DNA from: Phlebotomus papatasi
Taxonomy: Eukaryota; Arthropoda; Insecta; Diptera; Psychodidae
Assembly (NCBI RefSeq): GCF_024763615.1
Contig: NC_077223.1
Span: forward strand, 39,866,627-39,930,626
Direction of reading: 5' to 3'
DNA length: 64,000 nt
Below the pieces are notes generated by a model. That model was given only the letters and a program-made list of their open reading frames with translations. It was not told the origin of the DNA and made no database searches. Positions 1-10,850 of this stretch are shown here, piece after piece. The position numbers were made by a program, and so were the translations under genes. Position 1 is the first letter of the stretch. Each line of letters starts with the position of its first letter.

Positions 1-48
1 CTAATTTTCCAAAAATGAAAACAAGAGTGTTTTTTTTTTTTTTTGAAG

Positions 49-231
49 ATGTTATTCCTAGTGGAATTAGATTTGAAGGAACTTTTTCTCTATAAATTTC
101 CAGAAGTTAATGCATTAGTATACGAAGCCACTGTATTGAAGAACACCTCAGGAATACACAGTTGCAATGATTTCCGTCAATATCTAAAAAAAATCAAAGG
201 AAATGTTCCTTCAAAGGCTGGATTGGATTGA
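49..231 (+). CDS. Possible 3'-terminal coding exon, unrecognised
   Basis: An open stretch of about 60 codons begins just after a long T tract ending in TTTGAAG, which resembles a splice acceptor, and ends in TGA. The peptide is mixed hydrophobic/charged (LFLVELDLKELFLYKF near the start, then a lysine-rich tail). I recognise no family. It could be the last exon of a gene entering from the left, or a chance open frame in AT-rich DNA. There is no convincing polyadenylation signal just downstream. No function is proposed. Confidence 0.18.
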   Translation: MLFLVELDLKELFLYKFPEVNALVYEATVLKNTSGIHSCNDFRQYLKKIKGNVPSKAGLD

Positions 232-579
232 ACCAGGAACAACATCTCCAGGAAAACATTTTTCTCTTCTTTCGCATTTTTGGTAAATTTTCCACATAAA
301 TTCACGAAATAATATCCCAAGGAACTTCCACAAACATTTTTCTCGCTTTTTTTTCAACAGAGAAATAACAAATTTTCATGAAAATCAATTACAAGACCTA
401 GAAACTTGGGAGAATGATAGCAATCTGTCAATTTTTTTTAATGGAGATTATACCTAATGTGGAGGCATTTTTCTTCAAAATATCCTTCAAAAATAGGATT
501 TTTTCTTTCAAGAATTCTTGAAATAATTCTTGATGAAATCAGCTCCAATGTGTGGACACCTTTAGAGATTACCCAGGCA

Positions 580-950
580 GATATTTCGTCCATATACGAA
601 AATACCGTTGAATCATTCCTAATAACAATTTTTTAAGGTCAAAGGTTAAAAAGACACTAGAGAGAGCATTTATCAAGCGAATGGGGTCATGTTTGGGGTC
701 GTTGAAAAGGTCTTGGAATTTCCTATAAAACTGAACCAGTTCCAATCGGTTTTAAATCGGTAATGAACGGGTTCATAACCGATAAAAAATTTTAGTCTGA
801 AAATCAATCCTATTTACTTTTAAAACAATTTTGGAGGATCTATTGAGAGTTTTATGAATCGGTTCAAATCGTTTCAGAACCGGTAAACGGAAAATGATGC
901 GAAAGTACTTTTGCGGTATAGCATCTAAGTCACGAGTTCGAGCATTTCGC
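580..950. repeat. Dispersed repeat copy (related copy near 22.2-22.7 kb)
   Basis: This stretch shares ordered blocks with 22180-22670: a CCATATACGAAAATACCG block, then a block around a 'gaacc/aaccggt' inverted motif, and a 'tttatgaatcg' block. Both lack coding potential. The shared order of several short blocks suggests two old copies of one interspersed element. Boundaries are not clear. Confidence 0.35.
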
Positions 951-1110
951 AAAGCCTGGGATGCTTTTGCCATCCCTTTTTCATAAACATTTAAGTTTAA
1001 CCGTTTTCCGCTCATTTTTCTCTATTTTTCCTGGCACTTTCTAAAAATTTTCGAATCATACTTTTGAAGAAATATTGAAATAATAAACACAACAGAAGGA
1101 AAAAGCAGTA

Positions 1111-1327
1111 GGGGAAGGACTTTCAGGCTTCGCAAACACTCTGGCTTCGAACCCTTCGTATTTTTCTCGTATCCTTTAATAAATCTGACCTTTTTTCAGG
1201 AAATAAGTGACTTAAGACTAGCTATTTAAATATATTAGCGTGCATAAGGCAGGTTCATTAAAGGAATATGAGAAGAATAACGAAATGTTCGAAGTCAGAG
1301 TTTATGCGAAGCCTGAAAGCTCTTCCC
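1111..1327. mobile_element. MITE, TA target, GGGGAAGG terminal inverted repeats
   Basis: The element opens TA|GGGGAAGGACTTTCAGGCTT and closes with the inverse GCGAAGCCTGAAAGCTCTTCCC|TA (only partly matching, about 217 bp in all). TA on both sides fits a TA target-site duplication. There is no coding capacity. The left half matches the left end of the larger element at 13759-14697, so both belong to one family. Confidence 0.7.
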
Positions 1328-1403
1328 TACTTACCCCAAAAATATTTGAATTTTTTTATATGCTTCTTTAAACACATCTTAAAAATACTGGACATTTTGA
1401 ATA

Positions 1404-1938
1404 TACAGTGGGACCTCAATAGAGTCAACCCCTGATAGAGTCAACAGCTATTTTTTTACTATATGGACACCGATAGAGTAAACTTGGATCCAAATTGACT
1501 CCGATAGAAGAATTTTCAACAATTAAATATCTACTGAAGCTCTTCTAAAAAAACAGTAAAAAAAGAAATCTTTGAGACAACATTTCCTAATCTTAACATC
1601 GTGACTGGACCTCAATATTATTACATGAATAGTAATTTTTACTTAAGATACTTACTAATAATAAAAACAGTCTGTAAAATGATTCCTTAATTTCCAACTT
1701 TTGCTCAAACATACGACGTTTTTGGACCAGGGGGTGTAAAATTTATGGGTTAATTGAACAAAATATTCTACTATTGTGTTAAATTTATCAATTATCTTGT
1801 ACAAACATAAAATAATACTCCTTTACATCAAAATTTTACGCTTTAATTGATTTTTTTCGAACTCCGATTGAGTCATCGAATTCAATGGAGTCAACAGGCC
1901 TGGAAATAATTAGTTGACTCTATCGAGGACTCACTGTA
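1404..1938. mobile_element. Mariner/Tc1-type MITE, CAGTG ends
   Basis: Left end TACAGTGGGACCTCAATAG and right end CTATCGAGGACTCACTGTA form terminal inverted repeats. An internal 'atagagtcaac' motif repeats twice at the left and once inverted at the right. The CAGT terminus and TA flanks are typical of Tc1/mariner elements, and there is no transposase inside (about 535 bp). Solo end-like remnants (ggagtcgtactgta) occur near 34070 and 62867. Confidence 0.65.
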
Positions 1939-2104
1939 AGTCCTCAAAGTAAATCAATCATTTTATCAATTGGCAAATTAATTGATAAAATTTACAATAT
2001 TATTATTTTCTTCTACAAAAATGGCATTGTTAATAAATCAGACTGTTGCGATATATTAAGTGCGCAATGTAGCTCAATGAATGCGATTCAAAAATCTTCA
2101 AATT

Positions 2105-2190
2105 CAAAATAACTTCTGTTGATCCAAAAGAGAGATTCGAACCCTGAACACTTGAATCATAGAGCGTGCACTTAGTCACTTAATCCATTC
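2105..2190 (-). repeat. tRNA-like (SINE-type) remnant
   Basis: On the minus strand there is a B-box-like GGGTTCGAATCTC preceded about 35-45 bases upstream by an A-box-like TTAAGTGACTAAGTGC. No cloverleaf with a good acceptor stem can be drawn by eye, so it is not called as a functional tRNA gene. A tRNA-derived SINE fragment or tRNA pseudogene is the likely source. Confidence 0.3.
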
Positions 2191-2199
2191 AGTGCTCTC

Positions 2200-2730
2200 A
2201 AAGTGAATAGTGCACATCACTGGCAACAAGTTAGTTATTCCACCCTACATATCGATTTTGCAATTAAACCCCATTGCCACCCACTTAACTCCCAATGGGC
2301 AGTTCGCGAAGCTGCCGACATTGTATAATCTAATTATGACGCGTCGCTCGCGTTTCAGTTTTAATCCCGGAAATGAGGCCATCTGTCAGCGTGTCATCTT
2401 TGCCTATATCGTTACTGGACGACGGCGACGTCCCTGGTTATAACGAAAGAGATGCAATGTAATAGTCACAAAAGACATGAGATTGTAACAACAATTAATT
2501 ATGTCCTCTGCCTCGTCTTTTCTTTTTTTTTATGATGATGGGGTTGAATACTCATCTCGTTTTTATCCACAACAAAACATCCCGGACAATTCACATGACA
2601 TTTTGAGGCACAATTGAAAATCTGCTTAAATATTTTATCCCAGCTCTTGTTGCCCAAAAGTCACTACTAATTATCTCTCAGCACAGTAGGATTTTGTGGC
2701 ATATTCCATCCGCATCACAAATTACCGCTT
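2200..2730. promoter_or_regulatory. Non-repetitive intergenic stretch, candidate regulatory DNA
   Basis: The sequence is less AT-rich than its surroundings, lacks MITE ends and contains several TAATTA/ATTAAT homeodomain-type cores and a GACGCG-rich patch. A 77-codon open frame here looks non-coding (low-complexity basic residues, no family match that I recognise). The regulatory call is inference from composition only. Confidence 0.2.
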
Positions 2731-3191
2731 AATATGTATATTGTAAGTTAGAATCTTAATAATGGTAGCTATTGTGGTCAACACAAAATTTCATGTACTC
2801 TGATAGAGTGGAAACTTTACCAAAGTACAGAAACCTTAGGTTTATACGAAAATTAGATTATTAGATTATGGTAAAAATGGGATAGTGATACCTAGGCTTG
2901 TTGAGCTCTTTGTATCTCCCGTGCATCTTTTTTATTCAGAACCAATTAGCTTTATGAATATGATTCAGAATCGTCTTGGGCATAAAAGCCTGCCCCTCCC
3001 TGGACGATGATGCTAGAATTTCTCTACATACATCCGATGAAGGGCATTTTATACTTACACGATTTTATTTTATTGCACGATTTTTTTTTTATAAAATTAT
3101 CTATTTAAAAAATAAATTTAAAAACTGATAAGTATAATATGCCAACCATTCACAAACTAAATTTAATTGTGTAACCAATAAATACATTTTT

Positions 3192-6100
3192 CTAAAACCA
3201 CACTAAAAGATATGTAAATGCTGTTGCAATCGGTAGTGCAACCTTGAAAGTAAACAGAATGGTTAATCCGAAAATGATTACTAAGAAGATGCTAAAATAT
3301 ATTGCAGCTTCCGCAGCCAAGTATCTTAAAAAAGGTAAATGTAGTAAAATTTTAAATAATTAAAAATTACTATAACTTTACTAAAGAATCACAGGGCAAA
3401 ACTTACCCCATTTGAACTACTCTATGCATCCAAGTTACGCTGCAGGAATCCTTATAGTATGAGTTCCTCATCCATGATATACTACTCTCAATAAGTTTAT
3501 TCCAGTTTACTCTAGCGATGTCAAATGAATATTGATGTTGGTCATCAGGATGAAGTCTTCCATTCAAATTTTTGAAAACATTGATATCTACGTCGGGGAG
3601 AACATAGGTCAGTTCTGCAATATGCGCACTAATTTTGGACTGAACCTCTACTACATTTATGGCACTACAAGCAAATAGAAATTAAAGTTAGAATAATTTT
3701 GGATATTATTATATATTTGAAACGCACTTCATATTTCCAGGTGCTATTTTAAGTAATTTCTCCGGTATATAAATTGCCAAGGCTATAATATAACATAAGG
3801 CGAAATGAATAGTTTTTCTCAATCCGTTCCTAATTTTAATCCTTGGTAAGAGAATGTACGTATCACAGGGGTTCTTCCAAGATTCTTCATTCAGAATATT
3901 AACAATATCTTGCATGGTAATCGGATTGATTGTTTTGTTATTGCATAAATGAGCTACGATAGGGAGTTTTGGAGGTATCTCTTGTGTTCCCAAGAAAGCA
4001 GCCAATGCCATCATACAGTTGATAACATGATCACAAGGAATACAGTAATAAATTGAATTTGGATCTCCATACATTGATCTAACTGCTCCTTTTATATGAC
4101 CTTTAATTTGGCCACATTGTCCAGTCATTGATCTACCCATCCATCCTGGAATTCTATGTTCATAGAAGCCGTAAACTGCAAAAAGAAATTAGTCTGTTTA
4201 ATTGCTTAGCATATTCTGTCTTTAAGTAGATGTTATAAAGAAAAGACTGTTTGCAAAGCACCATATCAGTCTTTAACCTTTTAAGGACAATAGGGGAGAC
4301 TGGGGAAAAATTTGTCAAAACGAAAATTTCAATATTCACTATTTTCTAAAATGAAAGAGACTGAGGCTTGAAATTTTTATTATATTTAGATAGCCTTCAT
4401 GAACCTTCTTAAGCTTATAAAGTTTCACTGTGTTATCACACTTGCACATTAAAATTTTAATATGATTCACATTAATTGTCGCTGGTGAGAATCCAAATGT
4501 GTAATTTGTGTGTTTGAATCATTTTATTTTTAAAATTTGATCTATTTGTTGATAAAAAGGTAGACTTGACCCGCAAAATTTGATATAAATTGATTTATAG
4601 CATTAATGCGAAAAATTAATGCAATTTTCTCTTTAATTTTTTAATGTGAAAAATATTTATGCTTTAGGTAAATTTAAACTTATTTTTGCAGGCCAAGTCC
4701 ACTTCTTTATCAATAAATAGAAAAACCCCAAATATTAAGTGATTCAAAGACACAAATAACATATTTAGACGCTCACAAGCAACAATTAATGTGAATCACA
4801 TTAAAATTTTAATGTGCAAGTGTGATAACGTCGTCAAGGGATTCGAGGAAGGATTATGTAAAATAAAAAATAATGAAATTTTGAGCCCTATTTTTGGAAT
4901 ATTTGGCTTACAGAAAATATCAATACTGATTAGCTCAATTTAAGCACATTTCTCGTTAAGATAGAGAAAAATTATCTTCGACAAAGTTGTAGAGGAATAA
5001 ATTTCCTATAAAAATATGTCTATTTGATATTTTTTAACGTTTGCGAGAGTAAAACGTCACAAATCATCCGAAGACTGACAAAATTTGCCCCAGCTATTTT
5101 GAGAATCTTCACAAAATCGACTTTTAGAAAATGATTCGAAAAATACATTTCTTTCGAGATAGAGGGAAATAGTCTTCTGCAATGTTGTAGAGCAGTAAAT
5201 TTCCTATAAGAATATGCTCATTATAAAATGTTTAAGTTTTCTCAGAGCTCGTGAAAGAATTAAATATGCGTTTTGACAAGTTTTGCCCCAGTCTCCCCTA
5301 GGATTAAAAATCTGGGATCCCGAAAAAATATTCTTTCTCACTTTTTGAGCAAAGGCGAAACCTTAGATGCCCGTAGGAAAAAAATTCTTTTGGGTCACCA
5401 GTGTGCAAATCGTCCTTAAAGGGTTAATTCAAAATTAAAATTCTTCAATCTTTAGGTTTTCTTTAGTCTCCCTTAGATACGTAAACAAGTACCTAAAGCC
5501 GGTCTTACAATGCCAGCTGGAAAACCACTCAGCTCCTCAAGAATCAGATTCTCAGCTAGCTGCTTGGAATAAGTATAAGAATTTACATGCCCCTCAATCA
5601 TGTCAGACTTAATTTCAGGAACTTTATCGAGTGTTGAAGGTGACTCTAGTGCTAGCATAATCATTTCTTTTGGTGATCGCTTGGTCTTGTAAACTTTTTC
5701 ACTGATCTTCCCTTGAATATTCGTATTTGCTGTGATACTAGAAGTGTAGATAAAGGCTGAGAGTTTAGCAAGACTTTTGGCTAGTTCTACGCATCGTAAA
5801 GTGCTCAAGACATTCATTAGAATCGTCTCTTGGAGACTCCTATTGAATTTAATTAGGCCTGCACTGTGGTACACAACAGTCACTGTCTCCCTGATTTCAG
5901 CCAGTATGGTAGGTTCTAAGGCAAAGTTCTCTGCAGTAAGATCCCCGAGAATGGGTACCACCTTAGCCTTTGAGTCTGACGACAAATGGTCAAAGATCTC
6001 ATTAGAAAGGAGTTTTGAAATACGCTCAGCTGGTTTCAACCCCTTTTTCTCACGAACTACCACGTATATCCGACGCAAATCTGGACTGGAGGTTAATAAG

Positions 6101-6198
6101 CCCTCAATTAGAGCCATCCCAATAAACCCTGTTCCTCCAGTTATTAAAATGCATCTATTAGCAAAAAAATCCTTAAGACGACACAATTTGTTATCCAT
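3192..6198 (-). CDS. Fatty acyl-CoA reductase, complete, four exons
   Basis: Coding exons on the minus strand are 6198-5493, 4175-3728, 3664-3407 and 3324-3192. Phases agree at every GT/AG junction and give 514 residues, the usual size for insect FARs. The N-terminal Rossmann domain carries GGTGFIG (residues 21-27) for NADPH binding, the HSAG motif after residue 110, and the catalytic YxxxK pair (Tyr208, Lys212). Exon 2 continues with the IPGW segment that follows the conserved VRP motif in this family. The C-terminal FAR_C domain ends in a hydrophobic, probably membrane-spanning, stretch. FARs reduce long-chain acyl-CoA to fatty alcohol on ER or peroxisomal membranes, feeding wax, hydrocarbon or pheromone synthesis. 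Insects have many paralogues and I cannot assign the orthologue. Intron 1 (about 1.3 kb) is almost entirely nested repeats; introns 2 and 3 are short. Confidence 0.93.
4293..5298. mobile_element. MITE, GGGGAGACTGGGG ends, middle element of the nest
   Basis: Left end TA|GGGGAGACTGGGG and right end CCCCAGTCTCCCC|TA give perfect 13-bp terminal inverted repeats with a TA duplication, about 1006 bp. It is inserted in the TTAA-flanked MITE and is itself interrupted by 4432-4829. Related copies lie at 29412-30321 and from 63093 to the window end. Confidence 0.8.
4432..4829. mobile_element. Foldback MITE, innermost element of the nest
   Basis: Long inverted repeats begin GTTATCACACTTGCACATT at left and end AATGTGCAAGTGTGATAAC at right. 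The arms pair over roughly 100 bases or more with scattered mismatches around an AT-rich centre. It interrupts the GGGGAGACTGGGG element. No coding capacity. Confidence 0.7.
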
Positions 6199-6252
6199 AT
6201 CACAGAATTTTCACTGATAATCCAAGTCTTAATGATTTAAAACTCAAACACT

Positions 6253-6287
6253 AACTGAACCCGAATTCCTTGTTCATTCTTTTTATA
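6253..6287 (-). promoter_or_regulatory. Core promoter of the fatty acyl-CoA reductase (TATA + Inr)
   Basis: On the minus strand GATATAAAAAG starts at 6287 (first T of TATA). An arthropod initiator TCAGTT lies at 6258-6253, with its A (probable +1) at 6256, 31 bases downstream. The inferred 5' leader to the ATG at 6198 is about 58 bases. Spacing and motifs match the textbook arthropod arrangement; the start site itself is inferred. Confidence 0.6.
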
Positions 6288-6585
6288 TCCCCAATATTTT
6301 GAATTATGAAAAAATGGAAGTCATCATGATTTGGTCATCTTTATGTTAATTCAATTTCCAATAGCGAGTGAAAGTTTTGAACGCTTAGAGTAGAAGGAAC
6401 ACCTATTGGGCGAGGAACAATAAATTATTACCAGTTTCATGCCATTGAAACATATATTTAAATGTATTTAATAAAATGCAATAGGATGTGTTTTATTTAA
6501 TCTGCTTTTTCCTAATAAAGAGAGGTGTTTTAAATTTCATGTCCTAGATGATATTGAGAAAGAGTGTTAAACGGCCATGTGTCAT

Positions 6586-6837
6586 CACTGAGAGAAATAC
6601 GAAAAAGTTAAAATAACATTCCGGAAATGTTAATTTTACACTTCAGTATGGATCCAAAATCGGTGTAAATATTACCTTTTTAGGTGTATTGGGGGTTAAA
6701 GTTACCCTTTTTCATGTTAATTTTAAACTTAAAAAGGTGTAAAATTAACATTAAAAAAGTTAATATATTTTTACACCTAAAAAGTGTTAAAGTTATGAGG
6801 AAAAAAAGTTAATCGCACCCTCTTTTATTTCTCAGTG
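6586..6837. mobile_element. MITE, CACTGAG ends
   Basis: Left CACTGAGAGAAATAC and right TTTATTTCTCAGTG are inverted. The inside (about 252 bp) is built of repeated GTTAATTTTACAC-like motifs in both orientations. It lies upstream of the reductase promoter. No coding capacity. Confidence 0.6.
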
Positions 6838-7927
6838 ATGATACAAATACTCAAAATGCCTATAGGTGTTCATTTCACCCTATGTAAATATTAAAACATT
6901 TTATATTGTGGTGGGTTAAAAATTATGCTAAATATTTTCCTTATGAATAGGTAACAGGAAATAATAAACAAGAAATATTTTTCCTTTTTTTCCAATCATT
7001 AAAATCGTTTGTGTAAATTTTTGAAACTTGCTGATATTAATCATCCTCACGCAATATCTTTAAATAGATTTCTATATGACCTCTAGGCTTTGTTAAATAT
7101 TTTTGGCTAAATAGAATATTTTGACATGATACGTGCGTGAACTATACAATACATGTATTCACATACGCAACCAATTTACTTCAAAATAGTATATCACTAT
7201 TACACCAGCTTTTATTATTTATGCAACAGAGTTTTCATTACAATCAAACGGTTTTCACGGTTTTAACACCAAGTTTTAGACCAGTTTCTGAGGTTTTCAA
7301 GTTTTTTTTTAAGAAATTGACGTATTTTATACAAAATTTGGTTGATGGATTACTTTTTGTTTATTATTCGAAGTGAAAATTTATTTAAAAAAAAAAATGT
7401 TATCAAAGAAACTAAAACAATTTAACCAAGATGAATAACTCCCAAATCCAAAAACCAAAAAAAATGTAATTAATTAATGACAAATCAATTGGATTGGTAA
7501 TAGGTATGTCTAATATGAGAACATTTTCAATTCGTTCAACTGAAAAATTTAAAACATATAATACGGTCTTCAGAATAAAGGTTTAACCTCTTCTACAGAT
7601 GTTTATACCAGTAACAAACGAAATCATTAACGAGTATAATACCAAAATGAATTTGTGACAAAAATCAATATCTTATGAAATTATCCCAAATAACAAAAAT
7701 TCTTTTTATAAGTCTGACTTAGTTATATCTGGGGACCTTATAAATCATATGATTAAAAGTTAAAAGTAAAAATTAAAAATAAGTCCGAAAACGGGCTCAA
7801 GTCGGGTTTTAATGAAAGTCGTACTATAATATTGCACAAAAAATCAGTTTTTTTTTCAAATTCTTTTAATATATATATTTTTTAACATCTTTTCTTAAAG
7901 AAATACTTATTTAGATCTTAAAAGAAA

Positions 7928-8205
7928 TCAAGGAATAAACTTAATTGAAGAGATATATTTGTCTGTGTCATCTGGAATAACAATCTTAAGACTATAAAAG
8001 GCCATTATTTTGGTATCTCTTTTCCATAGGCGTTGAGCACCTAAAACAAAAAACGGTTATAACATCAGCACTTCGACATTAAACTTACGGTTTACATCAA
8101 TTCTTTTCCGTCAAAGAGTATCAAATTTTTGACCACGCACTAACACAGACTTTCAGAAGATGTCGTGCCTCTGAACTACCGTTTAGCTTTAAGCTTATCT
8201 ATATA
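7928..8205 (-). other. Possible small transcription unit with 25-codon ORF
   Basis: On the minus strand TATATAG (from 8205) is followed 33 bases later by a TCAG initiator (A at 8172). A donor GTAAGT at 8088 and a polypyrimidine tract with AG at 8042-8041 would define a 48-base intron. The second exon holds an ATG ORF of 25 codons (8005-7928, beginning MAFYSLKIV), preceded by an ATG-TAA minimal frame in exon 1. The signals are individually good, but the product is unrecognised and no clear AATAAA follows. It may be a degenerate gene. Confidence 0.25.
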
Positions 8206-8253
8206 ATAACAGATCTGCTCAATTTTGTCCTCCCTAGTGTTTGAAAGCTTTCT

Positions 8254-8397
8254 TTAACCCTTTATCGAGAGGGTCAAAAATTGGGTAAGAATAATTTTTT
8301 TTCTTACTGTATAGAGCAAAAGATAACTTTAGATACATAGCCGTAGGAAATGTATATATGCGGTTACCGGTGAGTCAATTTCCCTTAAAGTTTTACG
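8254..8397. mobile_element. Decayed TTAA-flanked MITE (CCCTTTAA family)
   Basis: TTAACCCTTTATCGAGAGG at left, and a CGGTGAGTCAATTTCCCTTAAAG end at right, match the ends of the copies at 4272-5427 and 23214-23746. The right TTAA has decayed. Internal 'aaaaattgggtaag' also matches the family. Confidence 0.5.
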
Positions 8398-8558
8398 AAA
8401 ACCCTTCACCGATCGGACAGGGTAGATCGGATCAGTGAAGATCATCCTTAAGAACCAGAATTAAAGAAAAGCTTACAAACAACAGGAGGTAAAGTCACCT
8501 CCGGAAGCCAAAATTACCCACGGTAGAAGTTTAAGAGATTTTACTGCAATAAAATTTC

Positions 8559-8991
8559 TTAACCCATTCCTTACCATGGTATTATACATCATACGCAAAT
8601 TGAGTGATTTTAGATTATTTATTCCTGGGCGATTTCTATCCGAATTGCTGTCGGAAATGAATTTTTAGTAACTTTAGTTCTTCAATTACTTGAGAAAAAT
8701 AGTCCGACAGAGATGAAAATACATTTTGTTATTGTTTTCTTGCTTCGCGGAGGGTCATGCAAATTTTTTGCTCAAAATGGCGGACGGAAAATTCGACATC
8801 CCGTCGAATTTGTTAAAATTCGCCCCTTTCCTCTTTCCTGATTTGAATTCTAGTTGCCGATTTGTTTTCTTGGAGTGTTACTCTATCTAAAGCAATAGAG
8901 TTTGCAATGAATTAATGCACAGAATTTAAATTCAGTGGCCGTTAAGACATATGTCTGACAGGGGCTCCTCGCGCCCCCATAATGGGTAAAA
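8559..8991. repeat. Possible TIR element (ACCCATT...AATGGGT)
   Basis: TTTCTTAACCCATT at left and AATGGGTAAAAAAAATT at right form an imperfect inverted pair about 430 bp apart. The interior is non-coding. No second copy was recognised in the window. Confidence 0.3.
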
Positions 8992-9099
8992 AAAATTTCT
9001 TTTCAAAAAAATCATCTATTAAGCTGTAACAAACTAATCCCAAAATATTAAAATTCTATCTCAAGTATTTCTGGTACATTGACTGAATGGGTCAATATA

Positions 9100-9320
9100 G
9101 GGGAAAGCGCGCTACGTTCGGACGACTCAAGCTTCGGACAATTCAATTTTTTCTCTATGTTCCTTATCGATTTCACCAGTAGCTCTCTTCGTAAAATTTG
9201 AGGCATTGGGTTAGCTATTACAAAATAATGATATTATAATGGGCCAAATTCATTTATAACACATTGAAAAAAAATGATTTGTTCGAAGCATAAATCGTCC
9301 GAAGGTAGCGAGCTTTCCCT
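9100..9320. mobile_element. MITE, TA target, GGGGAAAGC ends
   Basis: TA|GGGGAAAGCGCGCTACGTTC at left and GTAGCGAGCTTTCCC|TTA at right are inverted. A second inverted pair, CTTCGGACAATT / GTCCGAAGG, follows inside (about 221 bp). Non-coding. Confidence 0.65.
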
Positions 9321-9889
9321 TAGTTGGATTATATGATTTAGTCACACTTCTTTGTAAATATTATATCGTTATTAAGATCCCACAATCATAATTCCATATA
9401 GAGTTCTAGACATTTTGAATAAACCGAAAAAAACGGATCTCGGCTATCCAATGTAAGCGTCAAATAAGACTTGTAGAAATTTCTACAGGTGTTTCTTAAG
9501 CTTTTTAAAGTTACTTTTGACATTTGTCACAAATCGTTTGTGTTAAATTATGTATGATCTTAATTTAAATACCAGAATATCCTTGCAGAAAAATACAACT
9601 AATTAAACTTTGATATATTTCTCAGAGACTTCACAAATTTCGTGTCCATTACAGCAAAATAGTTATACTTTTTGTGACACTTAATAAAAACAAAAACCCA
9701 AAAAAATAGCAATAAAAATTTTATGTTTTTAAAATAATAATTCGCACCATTATTGGTAAAAAAGAGTTACATTAAAATGGTGGAAAAATGAAGAAAACGT
9801 GCTGTGAAAAATGTTTAAATGAGTCCCAAAATATTCAATTTGTCATAATGACTGAAGCCACTTCCTCTCTCATCCCCGTCCCTGGGTGG

Positions 9890-10340
9890 AGGTACTTTTT
9901 TTCCGGATCCTGCATAAAAGGGTTTGGGTAGAGAGCTGAATGATGGTCAAATTGACGGCGGCGACTGTAGTTAATTTGATTCAATTATAGATTTTTCCCC
10001 ATCATCATCGCCATCATATAACATGGGAAGCAAAATTGCAATTATAAATCCGACATTTTACATAATGATTCGCATTGTCAATCGTGCACCGTGTGCGGAG
10101 GTGGTTTATTGAGATACTGGGATGCAAAAATTACCCCATGAGACGAGTTGGAATGGGATGTTGCCGATTTAAATGAAATCCCATTAATTTCAGTTTCAAT
10201 TTCCAATCGTCATCGTTGGCCACATTGTCGTGGTGCGAGGATAATTGCACCACGAGTATAGATAACAATAATTTTCTCCAATATGAAAAGTTTTGATGAA
10301 GATTTCGTAGAATTTTCAAAGTTAATTTTAATGCCAATTG
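9890..10340. promoter_or_regulatory. Non-repetitive GC-richer island, candidate enhancer
   Basis: Free of recognised repeat ends and richer in G+C than its surroundings, with several ATCAATTA/CAATTATA homeodomain/POU-like cores. It lies 4.5 kb upstream of the first visible pdm3 exon and is probably within an upstream intron. Function is inferred from composition and position only. Confidence 0.22.
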
Positions 10341-10850
10341 TGATTCTAAGAAATTTCTAGTATGAATTCTAGCTTCTGTTTGTGTAATTCTAGTAATATA
10401 CGGAAAATTCGGGCAGATTATACAGAAGTAGAAATAGACAATTCTTGAATGTTATAGAATACATATTCCTTTATTGAGTAAACCACTATTTATTCAAAAA
10501 AAAAACACCTCATTGAAATATTTATCAATTTAATTCAAACATTTCTCACAAATAAAATGAGATGAAAAATTTGATTTGGTGACTGATTCTGCCTCACTCT
10601 CCCTAGTAGCCGCATAACATTTTTGTTGCATTTCATAAATATTAAATAATTTTGCTAATTTCTACTGCATTAACAATTCTTCTACTGTTTTTCTATTAGA
10701 AAAAAAATAAAATTTTATTAAGATAACACAAATCCACTTAGTTAGGCCTTTCTTCTGACGTACAGTCGTAAACACTCAAAGCCATTCCCTTCATTTAAAA
10801 GATGGACTAGCGTTCAAAAAACTCTTGAATAAATTTTAGTTAGAGTAACT

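Larger units (their letters stand above)
4272..5427. mobile_element. piggyBac-like MITE (TTAA, CCTTTTAAGGAC ends), outer element of a nest
   Basis: The outer ends are TTAACCTTTTAAGGACAA at left and the inverse CGTCCTTAAAGGGTTAA at right, so TTAA lies on both sides as in piggyBac-type insertions. Removing the inserted 4293-5298 element leaves only about 150 bp of this MITE. The same ends occur at 8254, 22349, 23214 and near 36199. Confidence 0.65.

Noticed and set aside
2105..2190. tRNA gene on the minus strand
   Set aside because: Box-like motifs are present but no cloverleaf with paired acceptor stem can be formed; kept only as a SINE-type remnant.
5777..6217. 146-codon open frame on the plus strand
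   Set aside because: Exactly antisense to the first coding exon of the fatty acyl-CoA reductase; no start context or family match.
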